From CAYWPG01 sp964460035 (GTDB lineage Bacteria > Pseudomonadota > Gammaproteobacteria > Nitrococcales > AK92), in NCBI GenBank assembly GCA_964460035.1, contig CAYWPG010000004.1:74850-138849 (forward strand): a DNA stretch of 64,000 bases, given 5' to 3'. Numbering within the stretch: position 1 is the first letter of the stretch; the number at the start of each line of letters is the position of its first letter. The position numbers and the translations under genes are program-made. The notes beneath the pieces are model-generated. The model ran no database searches and was not told the origin of the DNA. It saw only the letters and a program-made list of their open reading frames with translations. Below are positions 36,821-45,457 of this stretch, in pieces.

Positions 36821-37636
36821 TTGGATCAGCCAAACAAGCTGAAGCTCCATGGTTTCAACAACCTGACCAAGTCTTTGAGCTTCAACATCTACGACGTCTG
36901 CTATGCGAAGACCGCTGAGCAGCGCCAGGCCTATATCGAGTACATTGACGAGGTATACAACGCCGAGCGCTTGACGCAGATTCTCAGCCAGGTGGCGGAG
37001 ATCATCGGCGCCAACATCCTCAACATCGCCCGCCAAGACTATGAGCCTCAGGGCGCTAGTGTAACCATTCTGATCGCTGAGGAAGAGCTGGTTGCACAGG
37101 ACGATGTCGATGGCGATCCGGCCCCTGGCCCGCTGCCGGAAACGGTGCTGGCTCATCTGGATAAGAGCCATATTACCGTTCATACCTATCCGGAAAGCCA
37201 TCCGGATCATGGCGTGAGCACTTTTCGGGCGGACATCGACGTGTCGACCTGCGGCGTGATCTCGCCGCTGAAGGCGCTCAATTATCTGATCCATACGTTC
37301 GACTCCGACATCGTTACGATCGATTACCGCGTGCGCGGCTTTACTCGTGATGTGGAAGGGAACAAGCACTTCATCGATCACGAGATCAACTCGATTCAGA
37401 ACTACATGTCGGAAGACACCAAGCAGCAGTACCGCATGATAGACGTCAACGTCTATCAGGAGCACATCTTCCATACGAAGATGATGCTCAAGGAGCTCAA
37501 CCTGGACGATTACCTGTTCGGGGAGCGTGCGGAGGATCTTTCCGAAGAAGAGCGTGAAACGATTCTCAAGCAGCTGCGCCGCGAGATGGCCGAGATCTTC
37601 TACGGCCGCAACATGGAGCCGGGCCAGGAGGTCTGA
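36821..37636 (+). CDS. speD: S-adenosylmethionine decarboxylase proenzyme
   Basis: 271-residue proenzyme of the E. coli type. It self-cleaves at K115-S116 (AHLDKSHITVHTYPE) to make the pyruvoyl group, then decarboxylates SAM for spermidine synthesis. N-terminal KLKLHGFNNLTKSLSFNIYD and VSTCGVISPLKALNYL match the family closely. The start is TTG with GGAGG 8 bases upstream; no ATG is available at the conserved N-terminus. speE is not in the window. Confidence 0.95.
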   Translation: MDQPNKLKLHGFNNLTKSLSFNIYDVCYAKTAEQRQAYIEYIDEVYNAERLTQILSQVAEIIGANILNIARQDYEPQGASVTILIAEEELVAQDDVDGDPAPGPLPETVLAHLDKSHITVHTYPESHPDHGVSTFRADIDVSTCGVISPLKALNYLIHTFDSDIVTIDYRVRGFTRDVEGNKHFIDHEINSIQNYMSEDTKQQYRMIDVNVYQEHIFHTKMMLKELNLDDYLFGERAEDLSEEERETILKQLRREMAEIFYGRNMEPGQEV

Positions 37637-37669
37637 TCGTCCTCCAAGCTTGGCTCTAGCAGGGCATTC

Positions 37670-37704
37670 ACAGCTGCTGCGGCGGCACCCGTCGCAGCAG
37701 CTGT
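37670..37704. terminator. Stem-loop between speD and coq7
   Basis: A 12-bp perfect stem (37670-37681 with 37693-37704), nested within a second inverted repeat TGGCTCTAGC/GCTAGAGCCA (37651-37660 and 37721-37730) that runs into the coq7 stop. It serves two convergent genes. No U-tract. Confidence 0.55.
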
Positions 37705-37721
37705 CGAATCGAGCGCGGGCG

Positions 37722-38366
37722 CTAGAGCCAGTACGTAGTCCCTGTCATCACCTTGGAAGCTGCCGTCATCAGCTTGCGTACGGGCAGCGGCAGCTCGACG
37801 CCGCCGGCCGCAATGGCCGCCTTTGCGTGCTCCCCTTCGTCTATCTTCATCTGCTCTAGAATGGCGCGGCTCTTGGTGTCCCCGGCGGGCAGCCGCTGCA
37901 AGTGGCCTTCCAGGTGGCGCACGACTTGCCGCTCGGTTTCGGCTAGAAATCCGAGGCTCCAGCGGTCGCCAATCGCGCCGGCGAAGGCGCCCAGCGCCAG
38001 CGACCCAACGTAGAACAGCGGATTCAGGTAACTGGTGTGCCCCCCGAGCTCTGCGATTCGGTCCGCGCACCAGGCCAGATGATCGCTCTCTTCCGCTGCG
38101 GCCTGGCGCATCGCGTCACGCACCGAATCCGCCCGCGCGGTGAGTGCCTGGCCTTGGTAGAGCGCCTGCGCGCAGACCTCGCCGGTGTGGTTGACACGCA
38201 TCAGCCGTACGCTTTCGGCCTGTTCTGCCTCCGTCAGGTCCGGCTCGTCCAGCCCGGCCGCAGGATGCGGGCGTCCGGTTTCCACAGGGCGTCCGAACAG
38301 GGTGCGCAGGCCCTGGTCGACGTTGATCAGCAGCGTATCGAGCGGCGAGTAATGGCGTGCGGTCAT
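37722..38366 (-). CDS. coq7: Ubiquinone-biosynthesis di-iron hydroxylase Coq7
   Basis: 214-residue membrane-associated hydroxylase for the C6 position (2-octaprenyl-3-methyl-6-methoxy-1,4-benzoquinol step). Di-iron ligands are visible in MRVNHTGEVCAQ, AAEESDHLAWC, FLAETERQVVRHLEGH and IDEGEHAKAA. ATG at 38366 follows GGAG. Replaces UbiF in organisms that carry Coq7; two other flavin hydroxylases of the pathway lie at 55438-57905. Confidence 0.93.
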   Translation of the reverse strand: MTARHYSPLDTLLINVDQGLRTLFGRPVETGRPHPAAGLDEPDLTEAEQAESVRLMRVNHTGEVCAQALYQGQALTARADSVRDAMRQAAAEESDHLAWCADRIAELGGHTSYLNPLFYVGSLALGAFAGAIGDRWSLGFLAETERQVVRHLEGHLQRLPAGDTKSRAILEQMKIDEGEHAKAAIAAGGVELPLPVRKLMTAASKVMTGTTYWL

Positions 38367-38666
38367 GGCTTGTGCTCCTGAATGCCCGTACCTAACGCAA
38401 TCTAGGTCCATCGTGCCGTTGCCAAGCGGTCGGCGGACGGCTTGCCAGGCGCGCGAGCGTTTGCTCCGTTGCGTGAATGAGGCCTTTGCCCGGCGCTGAC
38501 CATGCTCCCGCGGCGACGGCCGGCACGGCGCTATCCGTCTTGGTCCAGGCTGCGCGGACTGCGGTGGCAGGTGCCGAAATCAACAACGGGTTGCAATTGG
38601 GGTGCCCATACTACTATCCTCCCGCACACTCACGCCACCGACACCGGTGCGAGGTAAGGACAACGC

Positions 38667-38981
38667 ATGTCGTACTACCGCTATCATGTATTCTTCTGCA
38701 CCAATAAGCGCGAGCCGGGCGCTGTTCGCCCATGCTGTGCGGATCAGGGGGCGGTAGCGGCGCGCGATTACGTCAAGGAGCGCGTTAAGGCATTGGGACT
38801 GGCAGGTCCGGGAGCGGTGCGGATCAACAACGCGGGTTGTCTGGACCGCTGCGAGGAAGGGCCGGTCATCGTGATCTACCCGGACGAGACCTGGTACACC
38901 TACGTGGATCAGGAGGACCTGGACGAGATCATCGAAGAGCACCTGGTCAACGGCCGGGTGGTCGAGCGGCTGCTGCTCTGA
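38667..38981 (+). CDS. Thioredoxin-like [2Fe-2S] ferredoxin
   Basis: 104-residue protein with the Cys pattern of thioredoxin-fold ferredoxins: C11, C23/C24, C58 and C62 (FFCTNKRE; RPCCADQ; NNAGCLDRCEEGP). The C-terminal half (VIVIYPDETWYTYVDQEDL) is typical of small stand-alone members. Electron-transfer partner unknown. It stands 104 bases before rplM with a separate promoter between. Confidence 0.85.
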   Translation: MSYYRYHVFFCTNKREPGAVRPCCADQGAVAARDYVKERVKALGLAGPGAVRINNAGCLDRCEEGPVIVIYPDETWYTYVDQEDLDEIIEEHLVNGRVVERLLL

Positions 38982-38990
38982 TCACGGCTC

Positions 38991-39019
38991 TTGGCCTTTT
39001 ACGCCAAGGCTTGTATGAT
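38991..39019 (+). promoter_or_regulatory. Sigma-70 promoter candidate for rplM-rpsI
   Basis: TTGGCC (38991-38996) and TATGAT (39014-39019) with 17-base spacing, and TTG just before the -10. Start would be near 39026, leaving a leader of about 60 bases with a strong GAGAGAGAGG ribosome site. Confidence 0.6.
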
Positions 39020-39085
39020 GGCGCACCTTTTTATATGATTTTCGCCCTTCTTATAGAAGCGAGACGCTTCGGAGAGAGAGGTTAG

Positions 39086-39514
39086 ATGAAGACCTTCAGC
39101 GCAAAGCCCGCGGAAGTTCAGCGGGACTGGTACATCGTCGATGCGGAGGGCAAGACGCTGGGCCGCCTGGCGGCCGAGATCGCCCGTAGGCTGCGCGGCA
39201 AGCACAAGCCCGAGTACACCCCGCACGTCGACACCGGCGACTACATCGTCGTAGTCAATGCCGAGAAGGTGCGCGTTACCGGCCGCAAGGCTACCGACAA
39301 GGTGTACTACCATCACACCGGTTACGTTGGTAACCTTAAGAGCATCACCTTCGAGAAGCTGATCGCCAAGGCGCCCGAGCGGGTGATCGAACTGGCGGTC
39401 AAGGGCATGTTGCCCAAGAACCCGTTGGGGCGGGCCATGTTCAAGAAATTGAAGGTCTACGCGGGTACCGAACACAAGCATGCCGCTCAGCAGCCGAAGC
39501 CGCTGGACATCTGA
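39086..39514 (+). CDS. rplM: 50S ribosomal protein L13
   Basis: 142-residue ribosomal protein with the standard start MKTFSAKPAEVQRDWYIVDA and GKTLGRLAAEIARRLRGKHK. Early assembly protein of the large subunit. Followed by rpsI after 49 bases, the usual pairing. Confidence 0.98.
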   Translation: MKTFSAKPAEVQRDWYIVDAEGKTLGRLAAEIARRLRGKHKPEYTPHVDTGDYIVVVNAEKVRVTGRKATDKVYYHHTGYVGNLKSITFEKLIAKAPERVIELAVKGMLPKNPLGRAMFKKLKVYAGTEHKHAAQQPKPLDI

Positions 39515-39563
39515 GCGACAGGTTCCTAAGTTGGCCACGGACAAGTTTCGGCGGATCTGAAAA

Positions 39564-39953
39564 ATGGCAGAACAGTATTACGGCACTGGCCGGCGTAAGA
39601 CCTCGGCGGCGCGGGTTTTTCTCCGCCCCGGCAGCGGCCAGATCAGCATCAACGGCAAGCCGATCGAAACGTACTTCGGTCGCGAGACCTCCCGCATGGT
39701 CGTGCGTCAGCCCTTGGAGCTGGTGGATGCCGTCTCCAAGTTCGACATCGAAGTGACGGTAAAGGGCGGTGGCCCCACCGGACAGGCCGGCGCAATCCGC
39801 CATGGCATCACCCGTGCGCTGATCGAGTATGATGCCGAACTGCGCGGCCCGCTGCGCAAGGCTGGCTTCGTCACTCGCGACGCGCGCATGGTCGAGCGTA
39901 AGAAGGTCGGTCTGCACAAGGCGCGTCGGGCGACCCAGTACTCCAAGCGTTAA
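39564..39953 (+). CDS. rpsI: 30S ribosomal protein S9
   Basis: 129-residue protein; YYGTGRRKTSAARVFLRPG at the N-terminus and the C-terminal tail RRATQYSKR that reaches the P-site tRNA are intact. Second gene of the rplM-rpsI operon. Confidence 0.98.
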   Translation: MAEQYYGTGRRKTSAARVFLRPGSGQISINGKPIETYFGRETSRMVVRQPLELVDAVSKFDIEVTVKGGGPTGQAGAIRHGITRALIEYDAELRGPLRKAGFVTRDARMVERKKVGLHKARRATQYSKR

Positions 39954-39983
39954 TCGGCGAGAACGACAAGCGCTCCGATTTCT

Positions 39984-40057
39984 TGGGGGATCGTCTAGCG
40001 GTAGGACTACGGACTCTGACTCCGTCAACCCAGGTTCGAATCCTGGTCCCCCAGCCA
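39984..40057 (+). tRNA. tRNA-Gln (anticodon CTG)
   Basis: Acceptor stem TGGGGGA (39984-39990) with TCCCCCA (40047-40053), discriminator G and encoded CCA. Anticodon stem ACGGA/TCCGT encloses loop CTCTGAC, giving anticodon CTG for codon CAG. The T-arm has GGTTCGAATCC. 74 nucleotides. Confidence 0.97.
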
Positions 40058-40061
40058 TCAC

Positions 40062-40090
40062 AAAACCCCGCCGTCAGGCGGGGTTTTTTT
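40062..40090 (+). terminator. Intrinsic terminator after tRNA-Gln
   Basis: CCCCGCC, loop GTCA, GGCGGGG, then seven T. The only fully canonical intrinsic terminator in the window; it follows the tRNA by 5 bases. Confidence 0.9.
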
Positions 40091-40364
40091 ATGCCTTTTG
40101 GCCGCATTGCGGGTCCTGCCGTGCGAGGTTCGATCAGCACCTGCGCACGGATTGCGTCGGGGCTGAGTCCAAGACGTTTGTTCCAGAAAGGGCTGATAGC
40201 CCCCGTGTCTTGAGTGGCTACCGAGGCATTCGTTCCGGATCGCAGTCTGGCGTACTCTATGAATAGCTCGAGCAGTTAGCGTGCCCCAGTGGTATGCGAG
40301 CGCTGGGAAACGATTCGTCAGGCCGCATATGCAGCGACGAAGCGAAGGTAGGAGGTACGATCAA
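40091..40364. other. Spacer between tRNA-Gln and msrB
   Basis: 274 bases with no tRNA-like fold and no credible gene. The last 15 bases hold AGGAGG, the msrB ribosome site. Confidence 0.4.
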
Positions 40365-40787
40365 GTGGTGGAGCGGTTGCATCTTAGCGACGAGGAATGG
40401 CGCGCGAGGTTGACCCCCGAAGAGTATCGCGTGCTCAGGCAGCACGGCACCGAGCCGCCGGGCAGCGGTTGCTTTCTGAAGACCAAGGACCCCGGCACTT
40501 ACGTATGCGCGGGTTGCGGCAATCCGCTGTTCGCGTCGGGCGAGAAGTTCGAGTCGGGCACCGGTTGGCCTTCGTTCACCCAGCCCATTGGGCCGAATGC
40601 GCTCACCGAGCATATAGACCATTCCTATGGGATGGTGCGCACCGAAGTGCGTTGTGCGCGTTGCGACGGCCATCTGGGCCACGTGTTTCCCGACGGGCCG
40701 CCGCCCACCGGGTTGCGCTACTGCATCAACTCGGTGGCGGTAAAGCATGTGCCCGAGGGCGAGCCGATCGAACTGCTAATGCCGTAA
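40365..40787 (+). CDS. msrB: Peptide-methionine (R)-S-oxide reductase
   Basis: 140-residue repair enzyme for oxidised methionine. Zinc site: YVCAGCGNPLF and RCARCDGHLGH. Catalytic Cys: LRYCINSVAV. Substrate block SGTGWPSFTQP. GTG at 40365 is chosen because AGGAGG lies 9 bases upstream; the frame is open back to 40281 but those residues are not family-like. Confidence 0.93.
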   Translation: MVERLHLSDEEWRARLTPEEYRVLRQHGTEPPGSGCFLKTKDPGTYVCAGCGNPLFASGEKFESGTGWPSFTQPIGPNALTEHIDHSYGMVRTEVRCARCDGHLGHVFPDGPPPTGLRYCINSVAVKHVPEGEPIELLMP

Positions 40788-40898
40788 GCACAGCCGGGTA
40801 AGCGGCCTAGGCGGTCCTGAGCGGGTCGCGCAAAAGTGGGCGTGCGCCGCCCTGAACGGGCGACGTGATCGTGGGCGCAAGGTCGGACGGCTATGTTG

Positions 40899-40934
40899 CC
40901 AGCGTGGTGTGCCTTGCTAGGCGCACCACGCTGG
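40899..40934. terminator. Stem-loop between convergent msrB and DUF2905 gene
   Basis: 16-pair stem (one G-T) between 40899-40914 and 40919-40934, loop TGCT. Sits between the two stops. No U-tract on either side except CTAAAA beyond. Confidence 0.6.
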
Positions 40935-41008
40935 CTAAAAGCCGGCGGGAACGGCCGCCAGGGCGTCGCGCCCGCTATTCCCGCTAACGCTGCTAGCTGT
41001 GAATGCCT

Positions 41009-41209
41009 CTACTTCCGTAGCAGCCAGAGAATCACCGTCAGCAAGATGCTGACGATGATCGATGTGGTCAATGGAAAGTAGAAGGTGAACCCATCCCGCC
41101 GGATGAGGATATCGCCCGGCAAGCGTCCCAGTCCCAGCTTGGAGAGCCAGGGCCACAGCAGGCCGATCAGGACCAGCACGACGCCGAGAACGATGAGAAG
41201 GCGGCTCAC
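41009..41209 (-). CDS. DUF2905 small membrane protein
   Basis: 66 residues with two hydrophobic helices (LLIVLGVVLVLIGLLWPWL and IIVSILLTVILWLL) separated by the family motif LGRLPGDILIRR. Function unknown. GTG start; its ribosome site GGAG overlaps the end of rpiA, so the two are translationally coupled. Confidence 0.85.
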   Translation of the reverse strand: MSRLLIVLGVVLVLIGLLWPWLSKLGLGRLPGDILIRRDGFTFYFPLTTSIIVSILLTVILWLLRK

Positions 41210-41213
41210 GTTT

Positions 41214-41885
41214 TCAGCTCCTTCCAGGTGCTGTGATCGTTTGTACCCCGTCGGGGGAAGCTAGCAGGAGCACATCGGCCGGGCGCACCGCGAACAGGCC
41301 GTTGCACACTACGCCGGTGATGTCGTTGATGGTGCGTTCCAGCTTGATCGGCTCCATGATCTGCAGGTCGTGCACGTCGAGAATGACATTGCCGTTGTCG
41401 GTGGTGAAACCCGCTCGCAGCTCGGGGCGGCCGCCGAGCTTGGTCAGCTGCCGGGCGACATAGCTGCGCGCCATGGGTATGACTTCCACGGGCAGGGGAA
41501 AGCGTCCCAGAGCCGGCACCAGCTTCGATTCGTCCGCAATGCAGACGAACTTGCGGCTTGCGGCGGCGACGATCTTCTCGCGCGTTAGCGCGCCTCCGCC
41601 GCCCTTGATGAGCTGCAGAAAACGGTTGGCTTCATCCGCGCCGTCTATGTATACCGGCAGTTCGCCGACATGATTCAGGTCCAGTACCTCGATGCCGTGA
41701 CGGCGCAGCCTTTCGGTCGATGCCTCCGAGCTGGAGACGGCGCCTCGAATCTCGTCGCGCATTTCCGCCAGCGCGTCGATGAAGTGGTTGACCGTGGACC
41801 CGGTGCCCACTCCAACCACCATACCCGGTTGAACGTATTGCAATGCGGCACGTCCCGCAGCCCGTTTCAGATCTTCTGCAGACAT
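41214..41885 (-). CDS. rpiA: Ribose-5-phosphate isomerase A
   Basis: 223-residue isomerase of the pentose phosphate pathway. Motifs GVGTGSTVNHFIDAL, VYIDGADEAN and LIKGGGGALTREKIVA (catalytic region), FVCIADESK are intact. Divergent from ilvA with the promoter in the 133-base spacer; followed by a DUF2905 gene. Confidence 0.96.
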   Translation of the reverse strand: MSAEDLKRAAGRAALQYVQPGMVVGVGTGSTVNHFIDALAEMRDEIRGAVSSSEASTERLRRHGIEVLDLNHVGELPVYIDGADEANRFLQLIKGGGGALTREKIVAAASRKFVCIADESKLVPALGRFPLPVEVIPMARSYVARQLTKLGGRPELRAGFTTDNGNVILDVHDLQIMEPIKLERTINDITGVVCNGLFAVRPADVLLLASPDGVQTITAPGRS

Positions 41886-42018
41886 CGCACGATCCTCGCG
41901 ATATTTGGTCGGTCACATGATACGGGTCGCCGTTCACATGGCAAAGCGCGGCGGCTTATCAGCGGATTCCGATTCCCGTACACTCGATACTCTTTCCTGC
42001 AAAGCAACAAGACTCACC

Positions 42019-43533
42019 ATGACTACCGCGTACTTGGAAAAAATTCTGACCGCCTGCGTATACGACGTCGCGGTGCAGACTCCATTGGATTTTGCACCGA
42101 ACCTGTCGGCCCGCTTGGGTAATAGGGTATTGCTGAAGCGCGAGGATCTGCAGCCGGTTTTCTCTTTCAAGCTACGCGGAGCGTACAACAAGATGTCGCG
42201 GCTGCCGGCCGACGCCTTGCAGCGCGGGGTGATTTGTTCCTCGGCGGGCAATCATGCCCAGGGCGTGGCCCTGGCTGCGGCTAAGCTCGGCGTCAAGGCC
42301 GTGATTGTCATGCCGCGGACGACGCCTCAGATCAAAGTGCAGGCTGTGCGCGCTCACGGTGGCCGGGTGATTTTGCACGGCGATAGCTATGACGAAGCGG
42401 CCGAGCATGCGCAGAAGCTGGTGGTGGAGAAAGGGATGACCTACATCCCGCCTTATGACGATCCGGACGTGATTGCCGGGCAGGGTACGGTGGGGATGGA
42501 AATCCTGCATCAGCATCCGCGCGAACTGCACGCGATTTTCGTGCCGGTGGGAGGTGGCGGGCTGATTGCCGGGGTGGCTGTATACGTCAAGCAACTGCGG
42601 CCGGACATCAAGATCATAGGCGTGGAGCCGGACGATGCCGCCAGCATGTATGAGGCCTTGCGAGCTGGGCGGCGGGTCTCGCTGGAGCAGGTGGGGCTGT
42701 TCGCCGACGGCACGGCCGTACGGCAGGTCGGGGAAGAGCCGTTCCGGATCGCCCGCGACCTGGTGGATGAGGTGGTGCTGGTTACCACTGACGAAATCTG
42801 CGCCGGCATCAAGGATATCTTCGACGATACGCGCTCTATCGTCGAACCTTCGGGGGCGCTTGCGGTAGCGGGACTGAAGAAATACGTAGAAAGGGAAGGG
42901 TTGCGCAATCACAATCTGATAGCCATCAACAGCGGCGCCAACATGAATTTCGGCCGCTTAGCGCATGTGGCGGAAAGGGCGGAGGTAGGTGAGCAGCAAG
43001 AGGCGGTGCTCGCGGTAACTATTCCCGAGCGGCCGGGAAGTTTTCGCCGCTTTTGCCAGACTATTGGTCAGCGCTCGATCACCGAATTTAACTATCGCTT
43101 CGCGGACCCGCAAGAGGCTCACGTGTTTGTGGGAGTGCAACTGAACGACGGCATTGCCGAAAAAGAGGAACTGGTGGCAAGCCTGGAAGAGGCCGGTTAT
43201 CCGGTGCTGGACCTGACTGGCGACGAGATGGCCAAGGTACACGTGCGCCACATGGTAGGCGGCCGCGGGCGCAACATAGACAACGAGATCGTCTACCGTG
43301 TGGAGTTTCCCGAACGGCCGGGCGCGTTGCTCAAGTTTCTGACCAGAATGGGTAATCGCTGGAACATCAGTCTTTTCCACTACCGCAACCATGGAGACGC
43401 CCACGGCCGGGTGCTGATCGGCGTGCAGGTGCCGTCCGAGGAGCGCGACCTCTTTAACGAGTTCCTGAACGGGCTTGGCTATGCCTTTGCCGAGGAAACG
43501 GCTAATCCTGCCTATCGCCTGTTCTTAAGCTGA
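42019..43533 (+). CDS. ilvA: Threonine ammonia-lyase, biosynthetic
   Basis: 504-residue PLP enzyme starting isoleucine synthesis from threonine. PLP Lys in FSFKLRGAYNKM, the phosphate loop VPVGGGGLIAG and two C-terminal ACT-like regulatory domains (AVTIPERPGSFRRF and RVEFPERPGALLKF) for isoleucine inhibition. ATG at 42019 chosen by alignment; ribosome site is weak. An rpiA-ilvA divergent pair is common in Proteobacteria. Confidence 0.95.
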   Translation: MTTAYLEKILTACVYDVAVQTPLDFAPNLSARLGNRVLLKREDLQPVFSFKLRGAYNKMSRLPADALQRGVICSSAGNHAQGVALAAAKLGVKAVIVMPRTTPQIKVQAVRAHGGRVILHGDSYDEAAEHAQKLVVEKGMTYIPPYDDPDVIAGQGTVGMEILHQHPRELHAIFVPVGGGGLIAGVAVYVKQLRPDIKIIGVEPDDAASMYEALRAGRRVSLEQVGLFADGTAVRQVGEEPFRIARDLVDEVVLVTTDEICAGIKDIFDDTRSIVEPSGALAVAGLKKYVEREGLRNHNLIAINSGANMNFGRLAHVAERAEVGEQQEAVLAVTIPERPGSFRRFCQTIGQRSITEFNYRFADPQEAHVFVGVQLNDGIAEKEELVASLEEAGYPVLDLTGDEMAKVHVRHMVGGRGRNIDNEIVYRVEFPERPGALLKFLTRMGNRWNISLFHYRNHGDAHGRVLIGVQVPSEERDLFNEFLNGLGYAFAEETANPAYRLFLS

Positions 43534-43600
43534 GAGCGCCCGCTGGGCGCTCCCACAACGGTTAGCTCCTTGGCCTGTGGGAAGAGCTCCCGGTGGGAGC
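43534..43600. repeat. REP-like inverted pair (BIME candidate)
   Basis: Two short hairpin units in opposite orientation, each beginning GTGG. Unit 1, minus strand: GTGGGAGCGCCC, AGC, GGGCGCTC (43556-43534). Unit 2, plus strand: GTGGGAA, then stem GCTCCC/GGGAGC (43577-43600). A GTGG/GTAG head followed by an imperfect GC-rich hairpin is the layout of Pseudomonas/Xanthomonas-type REP sequences. Unit 1 also lies 1 base after the ilvA stop and could act as its terminator. Confidence 0.5.
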
Positions 43601-44011
43601 AGTCCATCATGGAAGCGGTCCGCCCTGCCGCTAATCCCCGCCTGTCTACTATGGGAATAGAAACGTTTCGCATCCGGGGCGCTTGCTTCTACAGGGGCTT
43701 TCTACGCTGACCTGCTTGGGCTCCAGACCGTTGGCGGTTCTCGGTCCTCCTGTTATTGCCCGTGTGAAAGCCGTTTGCAGGGAGCAAACATGCAAGCGGC
43801 AGTTTTTCAGATCCAGGGACTTGCTCCGGCTGGTTCTGTGCGGGCGTCGAGCCGCGTCAAAGCTGTATTTGCGCAAGTTGCGGCGCGCGGTCGCAATAGT
43901 AATGAAACACTGAAATAGCATGCGAATGAAAACGTTCGTTCCGGTTCAACTTGCGAGTCGCCAGGATTGAGCTACGTTTAAGGAGGGCATTAATTTAGAG
44001 GTTCTCCGAAA
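43601..44011. other. Spacer before the cold-shock gene
   Basis: 411 bases with no convincing gene; small open frames on both strands show no family features. AAGGAGGG at 43979-43986 is too far (about 25 bases) from the GTG at 44012 to serve it and has no start behind it. The region may include a long 5' leader as in many cold-shock mRNAs. Confidence 0.4.
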
Positions 44012-44224
44012 GTGGCTCAGCGTGAAGTTGGAACAGTGAAGTGGTTCGACAGCGCCAAGGGTTACGGCTTCATTAGCCGTGAGCAGGGCGAGGACGTGTT
44101 CGTGCATTTCCGTGCCATCCGTGGTGACGGGTTCCGCACGCTCGAGGAAGGACAGCGGGTCGAGTTCAACGTTGCTCAAGGCCAGAAAGGCCTGCAGGCG
44201 GACGACGTCGCGGTCATTGAGTGA
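44012..44224 (+). CDS. Cold-shock-domain protein
   Basis: 70-residue single OB-fold RNA chaperone of the CspA family. GTVKWFDSAKGYGFISRE holds RNP1 and VFVHFRAI holds RNP2. The GTG is the only possible start because an in-frame TAA lies 21 bases upstream; GAGG is 10 bases before it. Which Csp paralogue cannot be told. Confidence 0.94.
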   Translation: MAQREVGTVKWFDSAKGYGFISREQGEDVFVHFRAIRGDGFRTLEEGQRVEFNVAQGQKGLQADDVAVIE

Positions 44225-44285
44225 GGCGTCCTGTCCGGCCGCCGCCAGGCGCTGTCCGGACTGTCGCACCCGACAAGGAAGTCAG

Positions 44286-44325
44286 CCAACCAGGGTTGAA
44301 CGCAGCTGCGTTCAACCCTGGTTGG
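44286..44325. terminator. 40-bp perfect palindrome after the cold-shock gene
   Basis: Bases 44286-44305 and 44306-44325 are exact reverse complements with no loop bases. 61 bases past the csp stop. As RNA it folds into a 17-18 bp hairpin with a tight apex. No U-tract. It probably ends the csp transcript and, read the other way, is 177 bases beyond the stop of the hydrolase gene. Confidence 0.55.
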
Positions 44326-44502
44326 TGGCTGTCTGATGCCTTGGTGCCCAAGCTTTGTGCGCCGGCGTGTGCTGACGCCGTGGCCATTGGGCCGGAACGT
44401 AGCGAGGCTCAAAACTGCCGCCGGTACGGGCAGCAGGCGCGCTCGCTCACGCCCTATACCTACCTGCATTGTCTCAGGCGCGGACTAAGCCGCGCGCAGC
44501 CT

Positions 44503-45315
44503 CTAGTCGAGCTCGCCTCGCAGGAACGCTTCCATGCGCTCGGCAGCGCGCTTATCTTGCTGCGTAAATAGATGGCCGCCCTCGAAGAATTCCAGCCTGG
44601 CGTTGGGAATACGTGCGGCCAGTGCCTCCAGACATTCGGGCTTGGCCAGGCCATCATAACGGCCCCCGCAAACGAAGACGGGCATGGTCAGCTGGGGCAG
44701 ACGGTCGTAGGTATCGTGCTGGGCCCTGGCCTCCAGTTGGCGGCGAGCACCCATAGCGCGGCCCGGTTCGTCGGCGAACTGGTTTGCCTCCGCCAAGCGC
44801 TGTTCCACCAAAGCGCGCAGCCGCTCGGGATTGGCCTCGCGCCATGCCGCGTTCAAGCGCACATCGCTGATCTCCAGTATGCGGATCGCGTGCTCCTCGG
44901 GGCTAAGTCCGGCCAGCTCATGTAGCGGGTACGACGAGCCGCCGGCGCCGCCGCTGCTCGTGCAGGCGAGGATCAGTCGCTCGACCCGGTGCGGGTAACG
45001 CAGTGCAAGCTCCTGCGCCACCATGCCTCCGAACGAGTACCCCAGTACCATGCACGACTCCCAACCCAGCACATCGAGGAGGGCCGCAGCGTCCTCGGCG
45101 TAGTCCGCCATGGTGTATGGGCGATCGGGCTTGGAGGTCTGCCCAAGCCCGCGCTGATCGTAAGAGACGGTTTCGAAGCGCTGGGTAAAGGGCAGATCGA
45201 GGATATTGGGCGATCGGCGCAGATCGCCGCCGGTGCCGTTGATGGCCAGCAGGCGTGGTCCTTGACCGCGGGTTTCATAATACATTTTCAGGTCGCGAAC
45301 ATTGACGAAAGGCAT
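44503..45315 (-). CDS. Alpha/beta-fold hydrolase
   Basis: 270-residue hydrolase. Oxyanion region INGTGGDLRRSP, nucleophile elbow GYSFGG (Ser), catalytic Asp near CGGRYDGLAKPE and His in EGGHLF. Resembles 3-oxoadipate enol-lactonase/haloperoxidase-like members, but substrate cannot be assigned. ATG at 45315 has GGGAG 7 bases upstream, better than the TTG two codons earlier. Confidence 0.85.
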   Translation of the reverse strand: MPFVNVRDLKMYYETRGQGPRLLAINGTGGDLRRSPNILDLPFTQRFETVSYDQRGLGQTSKPDRPYTMADYAEDAAALLDVLGWESCMVLGYSFGGMVAQELALRYPHRVERLILACTSSGGAGGSSYPLHELAGLSPEEHAIRILEISDVRLNAAWREANPERLRALVEQRLAEANQFADEPGRAMGARRQLEARAQHDTYDRLPQLTMPVFVCGGRYDGLAKPECLEALAARIPNARLEFFEGGHLFTQQDKRAAERMEAFLRGELD

Positions 45316-45457
45316 GCGCAAACTCCCGGCGTCCAGTAACGATGCAGCGAGAGCCCCTCCTCCCGCCGCCGATCAAAGTGCTACATAGTCGAAGGGGGCG
45401 CAAGCTGCACCGCATCAGGAGGGGCATGCCAAGCGAGGCTGGCCGAAGGCGCGCTCG

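Noticed and set aside
43683..43913. 76-codon frame before the cold-shock gene
   Set aside because: Basic, Leu/Arg-rich and featureless; probably non-coding leader.
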